Positions 46,667 through 55,314 of a stretch of DNA of 64,000 nucleotides are shown piece by piece. Origin of the DNA: Rhodococcus qingshengii (lineage in GTDB: Bacteria > Actinomycetota > Actinomycetes > Mycobacteriales > Mycobacteriaceae); assembly GCF_021025955.1 (NCBI RefSeq), contig NZ_JAJNCL010000010.1:124001-188000 (forward strand), read 5' to 3'. Position numbers and translations under genes: made by a program. The notes below the pieces were generated by a model. That model saw only the letters and a program-made list of their open reading frames with translations. It ran no database searches and was not told the origin of the DNA. The stretch's first letter is position 1, and the number at the start of each line of letters is the position of its first letter.

Positions 46667-49015
46667 GGATGTGGACTGCAGTTCTGCTTCCTTCTCGTCA
46701 CGGAGGGCCTTGCTGAGCTTCTCGCCCTCGATGTCGACGTTCGGCAAAATCTTGTCCAGCCACTTCGGCAGCCACCACGCCTTGTCGCCGAGCAGTGCCA
46801 TGACGGACGGGATGATCACCATTCGCACGATGAAGGCGTCGAAGAACACTGCCGCAGCGAGCGCGAATCCGATCGACTTGATGAACGAGTTCGGTTCTGC
46901 GATGAAGGCGCCGAACACGGAGATCATGATGACCGCGGCCGCACTGACCACTCGGGCACCGTGGTTGAAGCCGATAGTCACGGCTTCCTTCGCGGTTGCA
47001 CCGTGGACGTACTCCTCACGCATACGCGTCACGAGGAACACCTGGTAGTCCATCGCCAATCCGAACACCACGCCGATCAGGAAGATCGGCATGAAACTCA
47101 CGAGCGGTTGCGGGTTCGAGATGATGCCCAACCAACCGTGCTGGAAGATCGCCACCGTCGCACCGAATGTCGCGAGCACGCTGAGCAGGAAGCCGAGCGT
47201 CGCAGTCAGTGGAACCAGGATCGAGCGGAACACCAAGAGCAACAAGATGAATGCAAGGCCGACCACTACGGCAAGGTAGGGCACCAGTGCATCCTTCAGC
47301 GTGTCCGAGACGTCGCCTTCGAGTGCGGTCTGACCGGTGATGCCGTAGCTGACGCCGATCGAATCGTTGAGTCCTGATTCGGCTCCGCGGAGGCTGGACA
47401 CCAGGTCCATGGTTGCCGGATCTGTCGGACCACTCTTCGGAGTGATCAGTACCTGTGCGGTAGTGCCGGCGTCGTTGACCCGGACGACCTGTGCGTTCTG
47501 GACGTCACTGAAGCTCGAGATGGTCGAGACAACCTCCGCGAACGCCTCTTCGGCAGAAACACTGGCATCCTTGGCGTCGACGACGGCGATCAGCGGTCCG
47601 TTTCGGCCGTCACCGAAACCCTCGTCGATGAGGTCGTATGCCTGACGCGCACTCGTAGCCGGGTCACCGGTGGCCTCCGACGGCAACGCGAGGCTCAATC
47701 CTGTTGCGGGTAGGGCCAATGCACCCAGAAGGACTACACCACCGATCAGCGGAACGAGCGGACGACGGACGACGGCGTTGATGAATCGCATGGCCAACTT
47801 CGGCTTGCCCGAATCCTGGTCTTCAGACTCCTCAGCACGCTTGCTGAGGAAGGGGATCTTGCCGGCAAAAGCCTTGCGCCCGAACATACCCAGGATCGCG
47901 GGCAGCAAGGTCAAAGCGATCAGGACCGCGATCAGCACGGTGAAGGCTGCTGCCGCACCCATGTCCGAGAGGAACGGGATACCGACGACACGCAACGCGA
48001 CCAGCGCGATGATGACCGTCAAACCGGCGAATACGACTGCGGAACCGGCAGTTCCGACAGCGCGGCCAGCTGCTTCGGCACGGTTGTCGGTGAGCGTGAG
48101 CTCATGCCTGAACCGGGACATGATGAACAGCGAGTAGTCGATCGCTACCGCCAGGCCGATCATGATCGCCAGGGTCGGAGTCATGGAACTGAGATCCATG
48201 AACCCGGTGGCGACAGTGATTCCGAGGCTGCCGATAGCGATACCGATGATTGCGGTGAGGAGCGGAAGCCCCGCGGCCACAAGCGAACCGAACGTGATGG
48301 CTAGAACGACGGCGGCAACGGCGATGCCGATCAGCTCGGTGACACCACCGGGCATCTCCGCTTCCTGCGCAGCCGAACCACTGACCTGGACATTGAGCCC
48401 CGCAGCTCGCCCGACATCGGCTGCGGAGTTGATCGAATCACGCAAGGCTTGGTCGAGATCGGCGAAGTCACCGCTGAACGGAACCTCGACGTACCCGACC
48501 GTTCCATCGGCACTGAGCGGGGACAACGCACGCGCGTCGTCCACGGCCTGCGTCTCGGAAGTTCCAGCGGCAGCTGCCTTTTCCTTGAACATCGCAACCA
48601 TGGAGTCGTTGCCGGTAACCGGATTGACCAGCGCCTTCGCGGCCTGTTCCGGAGTGGCAGTTGCCGGGTCCACCTTGGCAGAGTCGGCGACCTTGTCGAT
48701 GCCGCGGATACTCGTGAGCATCTCGTCCATGGCCTTGACGTTCGCCGGGTCAGCCAGGGTTGTACCTGCCGGAGCCTCGACGACGTATCGGGCGCTCAGC
48801 GAATCCATCGGATTGGGAGCACCGGGGAACCGCTCAGCCATCAAGTCCTGGGCCTGCTGCGCCGGCGTTCCCGGAATGGAGAAGGAATCTTTGGTGGGGC
48901 CGGACAGCGTTGCTGCCCCGACACCCATCAGGACCAGGATTATCAGCCAAACACTGAGGACCGCGCCCTTTCGCCGATAGGCGAACTTGCCGATCCGATA
49001 AAGATAGGTGGCCAC
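46661..49015 (-). CDS. MMPL/RND family membrane transporter
   Basis: A 784-residue MmpL-type protein: TM1 near the N-terminus, a large external loop (~40-190), five helices, a second external loop (~420-560) and five to six further helices. The family features TVGYVEVPFSGDF, AIDYSLFIMSRFRHEL (TM4 Asp pair), FVFGLAMDYQVFLVTRMREEYVHG-type (second pair) and FIAEPNSFIKSIGF are visible. It exports lipids or drugs to the cell envelope. Start GTG 49015. The TetR gene lies 42 bp upstream in the same orientation, and tandem operators precede that. Confidence 0.92.
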   Translation of the reverse strand: MATYLYRIGKFAYRRKGAVLSVWLIILVLMGVGAATLSGPTKDSFSIPGTPAQQAQDLMAERFPGAPNPMDSLSARYVVEAPAGTTLADPANVKAMDEMLTSIRGIDKVADSAKVDPATATPEQAAKALVNPVTGNDSMVAMFKEKAAAAGTSETQAVDDARALSPLSADGTVGYVEVPFSGDFADLDQALRDSINSAADVGRAAGLNVQVSGSAAQEAEMPGGVTELIGIAVAAVVLAITFGSLVAAGLPLLTAIIGIAIGSLGITVATGFMDLSSMTPTLAIMIGLAVAIDYSLFIMSRFRHELTLTDNRAEAAGRAVGTAGSAVVFAGLTVIIALVALRVVGIPFLSDMGAAAAFTVLIAVLIALTLLPAILGMFGRKAFAGKIPFLSKRAEESEDQDSGKPKLAMRFINAVVRRPLVPLIGGVVLLGALALPATGLSLALPSEATGDPATSARQAYDLIDEGFGDGRNGPLIAVVDAKDASVSAEEAFAEVVSTISSFSDVQNAQVVRVNDAGTTAQVLITPKSGPTDPATMDLVSSLRGAESGLNDSIGVSYGITGQTALEGDVSDTLKDALVPYLAVVVGLAFILLLLVFRSILVPLTATLGFLLSVLATFGATVAIFQHGWLGIISNPQPLVSFMPIFLIGVVFGLAMDYQVFLVTRMREEYVHGATAKEAVTIGFNHGARVVSAAAVIMISVFGAFIAEPNSFIKSIGFALAAAVFFDAFIVRMVIIPSVMALLGDKAWWLPKWLDKILPNVDIEGEKLSKALRDEKEAELQSTSA

Positions 49016-49057
49016 GACGGGCTCCTTGCTGTTTCGGTGCGTGTACGTGGACAGGTT

Positions 49058-49699
49058 TTACGAGTGGATCTCAGAAGCGGTGCCTCCGAGACGCGGTGGC
49101 GGTGCGGGCAATCCCGCACGAATCTGCCGAAAAGCGTCGTGGACCAGCTCTTCCGGACTGGAGGCCTCCGACTTTCCGCCAGTCCAGATGTCGATTACCG
49201 ATTTAGCGGCTCCACCCACCGCTCCAAGGAGGAGAGTCGGGTAGAGGTCCCGTTCGGCGTCCGTACCGGTACGTTCCGCCAAGGCCTGAACGACTGCACG
49301 GTTGATCCGCTGATGCATGTCTGCGGCATCCCGATAGAGCGCGGGGCTCGAATCCGACAGCAGCCAGATACTCGCCTTCTCACTCCCGCTCGGACCTGAG
49401 TCGTTCACGATTTCGACCACAAGGTTTTCGAGCACGTCGAGGATAGGTTCGTCGGCGGGCCGGGCTGCAAGCGCCTCGATCCACAAAGTCACCGATTCCT
49501 CGAAACTGGCGAGCACTGCCTCTTCCTTGCTGGAGAAGTAGTTGTGGAATGTCCTCGTCGACACTCCGGCCTCGGATGCGATTGCGTCAGCGGTGACGCA
49601 TTCGATTCCCAGCGCGCGAGCCAGCCGCGCCGCCGCACCGCTGAGTGCGGCACGGGTTGCTGCCTTCTTGCGGTCGCGCAGGCCTGGTTCGATGATCAC
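49058..49699 (-). CDS. TetR family regulator of mmpL
   Basis: A ~213-residue TetR protein: HTH ECVTADAIASEAGVSTRTFHNYFSSKEEAV and a C-terminal domain with LYPTLLLGAVGGAAKSVIDIWTGG. The start is set at GTG 49699 (VIIEPGLRDRKKAATRAAL); the frame stays open far upstream, through the operator, which argues against a longer protein. Two TTGCAGA-type dyads lie 19-52 bp before it, so it likely represses itself and the downstream mmpL. Confidence 0.83.
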   Translation of the reverse strand: MIIEPGLRDRKKAATRAALSGAAARLARALGIECVTADAIASEAGVSTRTFHNYFSSKEEAVLASFEESVTLWIEALAARPADEPILDVLENLVVEIVNDSGPSGSEKASIWLLSDSSPALYRDAADMHQRINRAVVQALAERTGTDAERDLYPTLLLGAVGGAAKSVIDIWTGGKSEASSPEELVHDAFRQIRAGLPAPPPRLGGTASEIHS

Positions 49700-49717
49700 T
49701 CCAACACGGTACCGAAC

Positions 49718-49751
49718 TTGCAGACCTCTGCAACTTTGCAGAGCTCTGCAA
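49718..49751. promoter_or_regulatory. Tandem palindromic operators TTGCAGAnnTCTGCAA
   Basis: TTGCAGACCTCTGCAA (49718-49733) and the perfect 16-bp palindrome TTGCAGAGCTCTGCAA (49736-49751) lie in tandem with an 18-bp period. A weaker GATTGTGCAATC follows at ~49753. The spacing places two dimers close together on the DNA, as for cooperative TetR binding. Confidence 0.8.
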
Positions 49752-49950
49752 GATTGTGCAATCGAACACACCACCCGGAACATCGAGGTGTGGCTCACAC
49801 CCCTACTCGCTAAACGCCTGGACAAGGCGACCGGAGAAGTTTCCGACCCGACACGCTGTATGACATCACGACTCAAGTTGACACGCATATCAACAGAGGC
49901 TGACATACTTTGCTAATCATTAACCACAACGAGTTCGATGAAGGAAGCTG

Positions 49951-51063
49951 ATGGATCCGCTCCTGCATACTTGGCCGGTTTCATCCTCGGTCATGGTGTG
50001 GGGCTCCAAGACCGGACGCGGCACGGTCCTGCGTCTCGCGCACCTCACCATCGGATTCTGCTCCCTCAATTTCTCGCTCGTGGCTTACCTCTTTTTCTTC
50101 AGCACAGAAGGCCCCGAGGGACCATTTGCGCGCGCCTGGCTGGTCGGTGTCGCGACGATCAACTTGATTCCGACTTTCCTTTGGTTCGCCGGCCGAATCA
50201 AAGGGGGACGCGCGCTCAAGCTCTACGGACTGTGGGCGGATATCGGCACCGCCTCCACTGTCATCGCATACTCCAGTCCCAACACCGCGCTGTTCGGCGC
50301 AGTCCTTTTTGTCGCCACCGGCGCCTACTTCACGTATTTCCTCGACTACCGCTGGCTGGCCTTCCACCTGGCCTTCACCACGACGTTTGTCATCGCCCTG
50401 ACCGTTCTCGGATTGACGAACGCCGAGTACTCGGCAACCAGCGTGATCGCGCGCACCGACATCGTACTGTGTGCCGTGATCTTCATTCCGGCCACGATTC
50501 AGTTGAGCTGGCGACAATTACTTTCGCGCGCAACGGGATCCAAGGTAGACGCACTCACTGGTCTCCTGAACCGACGCGGACTGTGGGAGATGTCAGAGCA
50601 TATCTGGTCGGTCGCGTCGGTAAATCGTGCCGACATCGCTGTTGCCGTCGTCGACATCGACAAGTTCAAGGCGGTGAACGACACGTTCGGTCATGAGGTC
50701 GGTGACGCCGTCATCATCCGAACGGGAACGCGCCTTCAGGAGCATGTGAACGGTTTCGGTTACGCCGCGCGCACGGGCGGCGAGGAGTTCACCGTCGTGA
50801 TGATCGGTACCCCGTACGGATTGCGCAAACGAATCGCAACCCTACCCAAAGCAGTAGTGAGCGCTTCTGACAGTCCGTTGTCCACAGTCAGCGTCGGAGC
50901 AGCGACGCTACCTTTCATCCCGCACCAGGAGGAATTCGACTACAACGAGTTCTCCCGAGCGATCATTGCGGCCGATCATCTGATGTACGAGGCGAAGGCC
51001 GCGGGCGGCAACGCGGCCAACACTGCGCCTACGACTGTTCCGCGTCCCAGGCGGACAGTCTGA
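49951..51063 (+). CDS. Membrane diguanylate cyclase (GGEEF)
   Basis: A 370-residue protein with about six N-terminal membrane helices (~25-190) and a C-terminal GGDEF domain (~205-350): DALTGLLNRRGLWEM, AVVDIDKFKAVNDTFGHEVGDAVI and the active-site RTGGEEFTVV (~275). It should make c-di-GMP from GTP. No obvious RxxD inhibitory site stands five residues before the motif. The start ATG 49951 has GAAGGAAG upstream. Its promoter shares the intergenic region with the TetR-mmpL operators ~200 bp away. Confidence 0.92.
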   Translation: MDPLLHTWPVSSSVMVWGSKTGRGTVLRLAHLTIGFCSLNFSLVAYLFFFSTEGPEGPFARAWLVGVATINLIPTFLWFAGRIKGGRALKLYGLWADIGTASTVIAYSSPNTALFGAVLFVATGAYFTYFLDYRWLAFHLAFTTTFVIALTVLGLTNAEYSATSVIARTDIVLCAVIFIPATIQLSWRQLLSRATGSKVDALTGLLNRRGLWEMSEHIWSVASVNRADIAVAVVDIDKFKAVNDTFGHEVGDAVIIRTGTRLQEHVNGFGYAARTGGEEFTVVMIGTPYGLRKRIATLPKAVVSASDSPLSTVSVGAATLPFIPHQEEFDYNEFSRAIIAADHLMYEAKAAGGNAANTAPTTVPRPRRTV

Positions 51064-51075
51064 AAACGCGCTGCA

Positions 51076-51531
51076 TCAGCGCCGATTCCACGCTTCGGGA
51101 TCTGCCGTCAGCTCGTGAATGAAGTCGGGCAATTCACCGCCTGCGACATCGGTGAGGCTGACATTTTCGAGCACGGCGCGAAGGTTGACGCGCACTGCAA
51201 TCCACACCTCTTTGAGCGGTGTTGCCGGTCCCCCGTAGTCGACGTCTTCCGGTCGCTGGCCCCGAATCGAGGCAAGCGGTCCTTCGACAGCGCGGATGAC
51301 GTCGGCAATCGTGATCTCGTCCGCGGACCGAGCGAGCCAGTACCCGCCGTCCGGGCCCCGGCGGCTGTTGACGAGGCCGCCGCGCCGCAAGTCAGAGAGC
51401 ACCGCTTCCAGGAACTTGTGGGGTATGACCTGGGATTTGGCGAGAAACTCGGCCTTGGCCGGGTCCGGACCGACTGCCGCAAGCTCGACCAGAGTCCGCA
51501 CGGCGTAGTCCACCTTCGCGGTGATATGCAC
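51076..51531 (-). CDS. Rrf2 family regulator without cysteines
   Basis: A 151-residue Rrf2 protein: HITAKVDYAVRTLVELAA, HTH region KSQVIPHKFLEAVLSDLRRGGLVNSRRGPDGGYWLAR, then a dimerisation helix. There is no cysteine at all, so it cannot hold the Fe-S cluster of IscR or NsrR and should sense something else, as CymR does. The start is GTG 51531 with AGGA 7 bases upstream; TTG 51537 is less likely. It is divergent from the sterol desaturase gene, with an inverted repeat between them. Confidence 0.88.
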   Translation of the reverse strand: MHITAKVDYAVRTLVELAAVGPDPAKAEFLAKSQVIPHKFLEAVLSDLRRGGLVNSRRGPDGGYWLARSADEITIADVIRAVEGPLASIRGQRPEDVDYGGPATPLKEVWIAVRVNLRAVLENVSLTDVAGGELPDFIHELTADPEAWNRR

Positions 51532-51605
51532 CGGCAATTCCTACCATTGTTCTATGGAAAGCCGCAACAAACCCGCAAGATACTTCTCACAAAAGGTTCC
51601 GTGAT

Positions 51606-51630
51606 GTTACACATTAATGCATGATGTAAC
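51606..51630. promoter_or_regulatory. Candidate operator in Rrf2/desaturase intergenic region
   Basis: GTTAC and GTAAC flank an AT-rich 15-bp centre (ACATTAATGCATGAT) in the 128-bp divergent promoter region. This is the most AT-rich stretch locally and a plausible Rrf2 site or overlapping promoter. Confidence 0.4.
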
Positions 51631-51659
51631 GATCAGAGCGAGAGAATAGGACAAATAGC

Positions 51660-52601
51660 GTGTGGGAAACCCTCGTCGAGTCATGGCGGTCACTGCTCGA
51701 ACCACTCCATGACCCGGTCACGCTCGCAATCCCCGCGTTTGTCATCTTCCTCGGCATCGAGTGGTTCGCCGCCCGCGCACTCGAAGATCATCCGGACGAT
51801 GCCGACGGACGCGCACAGCCCGCGCAGGGTGGATACCGCCACATCGACGCTCGGACCAGCATCCTCCTCGGATTGGTGTCGATCGCCACCAGCACGTTCT
51901 GGAAAGCGCTGGCCCTGATCGGCTATTCGGCGATCTGGGTGTACCTCGCGCCGTGGCATCTGTCGCCCACCGCCTGGTACACCTGGGTAATCCTGCTGCT
52001 CGGAATCGATGTCCTCTACTACGCGTATCACCGCATCGCGCACCGAGTTCGAGTCGTCTGGGCTACGCACCAGGCTCACCATTCGAGCGAGTACTTCAAT
52101 TTCAGCACCGCGCTGCGGCAGAAGTGGAACAACAGCGGCGAGATCATCATGTGGCTGCCACTACCGTTCCTCGGGATTCCGCCGTGGATGGTGTTCGTCG
52201 GCTTCTCCGTCAGCCTCGTCTACCAGTTCTTCGTCCACACCGAGCGTGTCGGAAAGCTCTGGCGCCCGATCGAATTCATCTTCAACACACCCTCACATCA
52301 TCGCGTCCACCACGGTTCCGACGCCGAGTACCTTGACCGCAACTACGCCGGGATCCTCATCATCTGGGACCGGATGTTCGGCACATTTGCGGCCGAAACC
52401 CACAGGCCCACCTACGGACTCACGACACCGGTGGGAACGTACAACATCTGGAAGCTCCAAACGCGCGAATACGCTGCCATCGCCCGTGATTGGAAGGCGT
52501 CGACCTCGTGGCGGCAGCGAGCAGGCTATGTATTCGGCCCTCCGGGCTGGGCGCCGAAAGCTGCAGTCACGTCAACAGAATCCACAGCCCCGTCGCACTG
52601 A
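51660..52601 (+). CDS. Sterol desaturase/fatty acid hydroxylase superfamily protein
   Basis: A 313-residue membrane di-iron protein: histidine boxes HRIAH, HQAHH, HTERVGKLWRPIEF and HHRVHH in the expected order, with several membrane helices between residues ~20 and 210. It probably inserts a hydroxyl group or double bond into a lipid or carotenoid. Start GTG 51660. It is divergent from a Rrf2 regulator, and its 3' end overlaps the convergent DUF202 gene by 35 bp. Confidence 0.88.
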   Translation: MWETLVESWRSLLEPLHDPVTLAIPAFVIFLGIEWFAARALEDHPDDADGRAQPAQGGYRHIDARTSILLGLVSIATSTFWKALALIGYSAIWVYLAPWHLSPTAWYTWVILLLGIDVLYYAYHRIAHRVRVVWATHQAHHSSEYFNFSTALRQKWNNSGEIIMWLPLPFLGIPPWMVFVGFSVSLVYQFFVHTERVGKLWRPIEFIFNTPSHHRVHHGSDAEYLDRNYAGILIIWDRMFGTFAAETHRPTYGLTTPVGTYNIWKLQTREYAAIARDWKASTSWRQRAGYVFGPPGWAPKAAVTSTESTAPSH

Positions 52602-52905
52602 GCAACAGAAGACTCAGCGCGAGCGCTGCTCCCATACCCAAAGCAGGCGTTGCCTTTTCAGCTGAGAACTGGGCCAACCGTCTGGGCCGCGACCGACGTT
52701 CGTAAACCATCACCGCAACGACAAGCGCCGCAGCGAGGGATGGCCCGATCAGGGCCAACGAACCGAACGGCGGCAACCACCTCAGGCAGGCGGCGGACAA
52801 GCCGAGGATCGACAGACTCGTCCGCACGAGCGAGAGCGATGTGCGCTCGGACTGTAGGCCCCTATCTGGCGGCGAGAGTCCTTCCGAAGGTTCCAGCGTG
52901 GTCAA
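52567..52905 (-). CDS. DUF202 membrane protein
   Basis: A 112-residue protein with an N-terminal RTSLSLVRTSLSILGLSA segment (DUF202 motif) and three hydrophobic stretches. It starts with TTG directly after the stop of the upstream DUF202 gene (TGATTG), so it is translated by coupling. DUF202 proteins (YidG/YidH) occur as tandem pairs with unknown function. Confidence 0.8.
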   Translation of the reverse strand: MTTLEPSEGLSPPDRGLQSERTSLSLVRTSLSILGLSAACLRWLPPFGSLALIGPSLAAALVVAVMVYERRSRPRRLAQFSAEKATPALGMGAALALSLLLLSATGLWILLT

Positions 52906-53259
52906 TCAGTTCACAACCTCGACCACCAGGACTGTCGCGCAGATCACCAGCACGATGCCGACCACCGGCGCCATCAGCGGCACCGGCAACGAGCGCTCGG
53001 CACGGAGCGCTCGCTCGGCACTGATCCAGTGGACAAAAGAAGTGATGGCGATCAGAGCGCCGCCGACGAGCAGCAACGCCGCCAAGCCGACGCGAACCGT
53101 CGGGTTGAGGATGTCGCCGCCGAAGGCCTCGAGTCCGACGCCCGACGCGACAAAGGCCGTCGATGTGCGGATCCAGGCCAGATATGTCCGCTCGTTGGCG
53201 AGGGTGAACCGTGGATCGGGGTCTTCACCCGTTCGGAACGGCCTCCATCGGGGCATCAC
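52906..53259 (-). CDS. DUF202 (YidH-like) membrane protein
   Basis: A 117-residue protein: DPRFTLANERTYLAWIRTSTAFVASGVGLEAF, the YidH signature, then two more membrane helices. The start is GTG 53259 or the adjacent ATG 53256. First gene of the DUF202 pair. Confidence 0.87.
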   Translation of the reverse strand: MMPRWRPFRTGEDPDPRFTLANERTYLAWIRTSTAFVASGVGLEAFGGDILNPTVRVGLAALLLVGGALIAITSFVHWISAERALRAERSLPVPLMAPVVGIVLVICATVLVVEVVN

Positions 53260-53379
53260 CTATTCATTCCGTCCCGGCAGAATTCGCCCGCAGCCTTCGG
53301 AACGGACAACAAGAAAGGAAGGTCATGTCCTTAATCTTCCCTACCCGCCCCGAAGGAGTGCGAATCGGGTGGACGTAAT

Positions 53380-54063
53380 TCAGTTCGCGGCGAGCGAGAC
53401 CAGGAAGTCCACCGAGCCACTGCCGTCGACGGTGACAAAGCCGAGCGACGGGGGTTCGACGCCGAAATCGGTCCAGGTGACCGGAATCGAGCCCGAAGCA
53501 ATCAGAGAATCCCCCGAGTGCAGCACAGTCATGTCGACCGATACCGGCTTGGATTGGCCTTTGAGTGTCAAGGTTCCCGACACCGTGACCGTTGCAGTTG
53601 TGCCGTCGGCCGGCACGGCCGACAGGTCCACCGGCGAGTCGATCGTGAACGTCGCCGTCGGGTAGGTGCTGGTATCCATCACATTGCCAGTGAACTGGCC
53701 ATCGCGCCGATCCGAGTCGGTCTTGATGCCCGCCACCTGCACGGTCACTTCGCCGGCCGTGAGCTTCTCGCCCTCGACGGTGGCGTTTCCGCTCACCTCG
53801 CCGGTGGTTCCGACGACGGTCACACTCGATCCGTTGAGAATCTCGTGCACGGTGTATCCGGCTGCCGTCTGGTTGTCTCCCTGGCCTGCGACGACGGTCC
53901 ACTGTCCGTCGATGGATCCGGACGCCGCCTCTGCGCCCTGAGTGGACACTACGGCCGCCGGTGCATCGTCCTCAGCGATGAACTTCCCGTACGCCCACGG
54001 CCCCACGAGCAGGGCGAGTACGACCACAACCACTGCTCCACCGATCCACCAGATCTTTTTCAT
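53380..54063 (-). CDS. YceI family lipid-binding protein, membrane-anchored
   Basis: A 227-residue protein: an N-terminal hydrophobic signal-anchor (IWWIGGAVVVVVLALLVGPWAYG), then a YceI lipocalin-like domain (GQWTVVAGQGDNQTAAGYTVHEIL..., DRRDGQFTGNVMDTSTYPTATFTID, VSGTLTLKGQSKPVSVDM). YceI domains bind polyisoprenoids outside the cytoplasm. Start ATG 54063. Confidence 0.9.
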   Translation of the reverse strand: MKKIWWIGGAVVVVVLALLVGPWAYGKFIAEDDAPAAVVSTQGAEAASGSIDGQWTVVAGQGDNQTAAGYTVHEILNGSSVTVVGTTGEVSGNATVEGEKLTAGEVTVQVAGIKTDSDRRDGQFTGNVMDTSTYPTATFTIDSPVDLSAVPADGTTATVTVSGTLTLKGQSKPVSVDMTVLHSGDSLIASGSIPVTWTDFGVEPPSLGFVTVDGSGSVDFLVSLAAN

Positions 54064-54309
54064 GGGTTCGACGATAGTTGCAGCTTCAACGGTTGTCAGG
54101 ACTTAGCACCTGGGAGAACGCTGTGAAAGCTCTCCGCAGCAACTGAAGACGAGGGTGCCGTCCGCAACGATTAGTAATCATTTGGTAAAGTAGATTTTGC
54201 ATTCCGGCCCCCAGCCTGGAATGCACCGGCCGTGCGCGTCGAATCATGCATCGATCCCGATGCGCACGGTCTGCCGAAACACGTATCACACTGGACGAGG
54301 GGGCTCGCG

Positions 54310-54483
54310 ATGCCGGACCTGAGCCTCCTGAGCGACGACGAGTTGCGTGAGCGCCGAATCGCCCTCAGTCAATCACTGACTGCCGCAGCCGATTTGATCC
54401 CTACCCCGTCACCGTCATTCTTCGAAAAGCTGAAGCAGGACATCGATGCCGCCGCTGCGGAGTGGATCGCCCGCCGCTCCTGA
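54310..54483 (+). CDS. Small acidic/helical protein, 57 residues
   Basis: ATG 54310 is preceded by GAGGGGG at ~8 bases. The protein (MPDLSLLSDDELRERRIALSQSL...FFEKLKQDIDAAAAEWIARRS) is predicted helical. I do not recognise a family. The frame is open further upstream (54232), but without a ribosome site. Confidence 0.6.
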   Translation: MPDLSLLSDDELRERRIALSQSLTAAADLIPTPSPSFFEKLKQDIDAAAAEWIARRS

Positions 54484-54837
54484 AACCTCGTCAACCTGGG
54501 AATGTCACCGGAGGGCGTCCCTCCCCTATAAGAACGAGTGTGGCTCCCGATCTCCCCCGAGGTCGGGAGCCACCTTCGTCCGAATGGCGGATTTCTGCCC
54601 AATCCGAATGTTTGTTCCTTGATTACGAAATACGTTCGGAGCGACGGATCCGCCCGGCGGCTGATCAGGTCTGCGTGTCGAACTCACTTTGGCTTCGACA
54701 CACATGGACACGGGCTTCGACCTGGCCGGTCGCCCGATAGTCCAGCCGGAGCGTGTCCGTCCCCGACAGTCGGCAGCGCTCGCATCGAGGTCTACGAACA
54801 AAAAAGCTCCCCACCTGCGTGAACAGGTGGGGAGCTT
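54484..54837. other. Intergenic region with two hairpins
   Basis: About 350 bp between the 57-residue ORF and tRNA-Ser(CGA). It contains the hairpin at 54540-54573 and the tRNA terminator at 54803-54838. The stretch between them shows no coding frame I would defend. Confidence 0.6.
54540..54573 (+). terminator. Hairpin after the 57-residue ORF
   Basis: Stem GTGGCTCCCGA / TCGGGAGCCAC with a ~12-base loop and a short TT tail after CACC. It lies 57 bp downstream of the small ORF. Confidence 0.65.
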
Positions 54838-54838
54838 T
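54803..54838 (-). terminator. Rho-independent terminator of tRNA-Ser(CGA)
   Basis: On the minus strand AAAGCTCCCCACCTG pairs with CAGGTGGGGAGCTTT and is followed by a T-run (GCTTTTTTG). It begins right at the encoded CCA of the tRNA. Confidence 0.9.
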
Positions 54839-54928
54839 GGCGGTGGCGGAGGGATTTGAACCCTCGGACGGGGGTTACCCGTCACACGCTTTCGAGGCGT
54901 GCTCCTTAGGCCGCTCGGACACGCCACC
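54838..54928 (-). tRNA. tRNA-Ser(CGA)
   Basis: A class II tRNA on the minus strand: acceptor GGTGGCG/CGCCACC, discriminator G, encoded CCA, long variable arm, T-arm GGGTTCAAATCCC. The anticodon stem CACGC encloses CTCGAAA, giving anticodon CGA. Confidence 0.95.
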
Positions 54929-54984
54929 GTTGGTGACTTTACCGGATGGAGTGCCCGTGGCCGAAATCGCCAGGTGGAGCGGTA

Positions 54985-55176
54985 TTACGTGAGCTTGTCC
55001 TTGATGCTGGACGCGGCGTCCTTGACCTTCTCGCCTGCATCCTTGACGGCCGATTTCACCTGGTCGCCTTTGCCTTCGTTTTCGAGGTCCCGGTCACCGG
55101 TAGCGCTGCCAGCAGCTTCCTTGGCCTTGCCCCCGAGGTCCTCGGCCTTGTTCTGAGCCTTGTCTGCGATTCCCAT
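54985..55176 (-). CDS. CsbD family stress-response protein
   Basis: A 63-residue, Lys/Ala/Asp-rich protein: MGIADKAQNKAEDLGGKAKEAAGSATGD..., the CsbD layout of general-stress-induced small proteins. The start is ATG 55176, with the open frame extending further upstream. The promoter was not resolved. Confidence 0.88.
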   Translation of the reverse strand: MGIADKAQNKAEDLGGKAKEAAGSATGDRDLENEGKGDQVKSAVKDAGEKVKDAASSIKDKLT

Positions 55177-55314
55177 GAGTACTCCTCTGTGAACGCGAAC
55201 GAATCGCCTTCCGACGATCCGCCGATGCCCTGACGACATCTGCCTCCACCATGCCCTCGTTCACCGGTTCCGGCTACCCGAGTGTGCGATCACTCTCGAT
55301 GGGGAATACCGATT

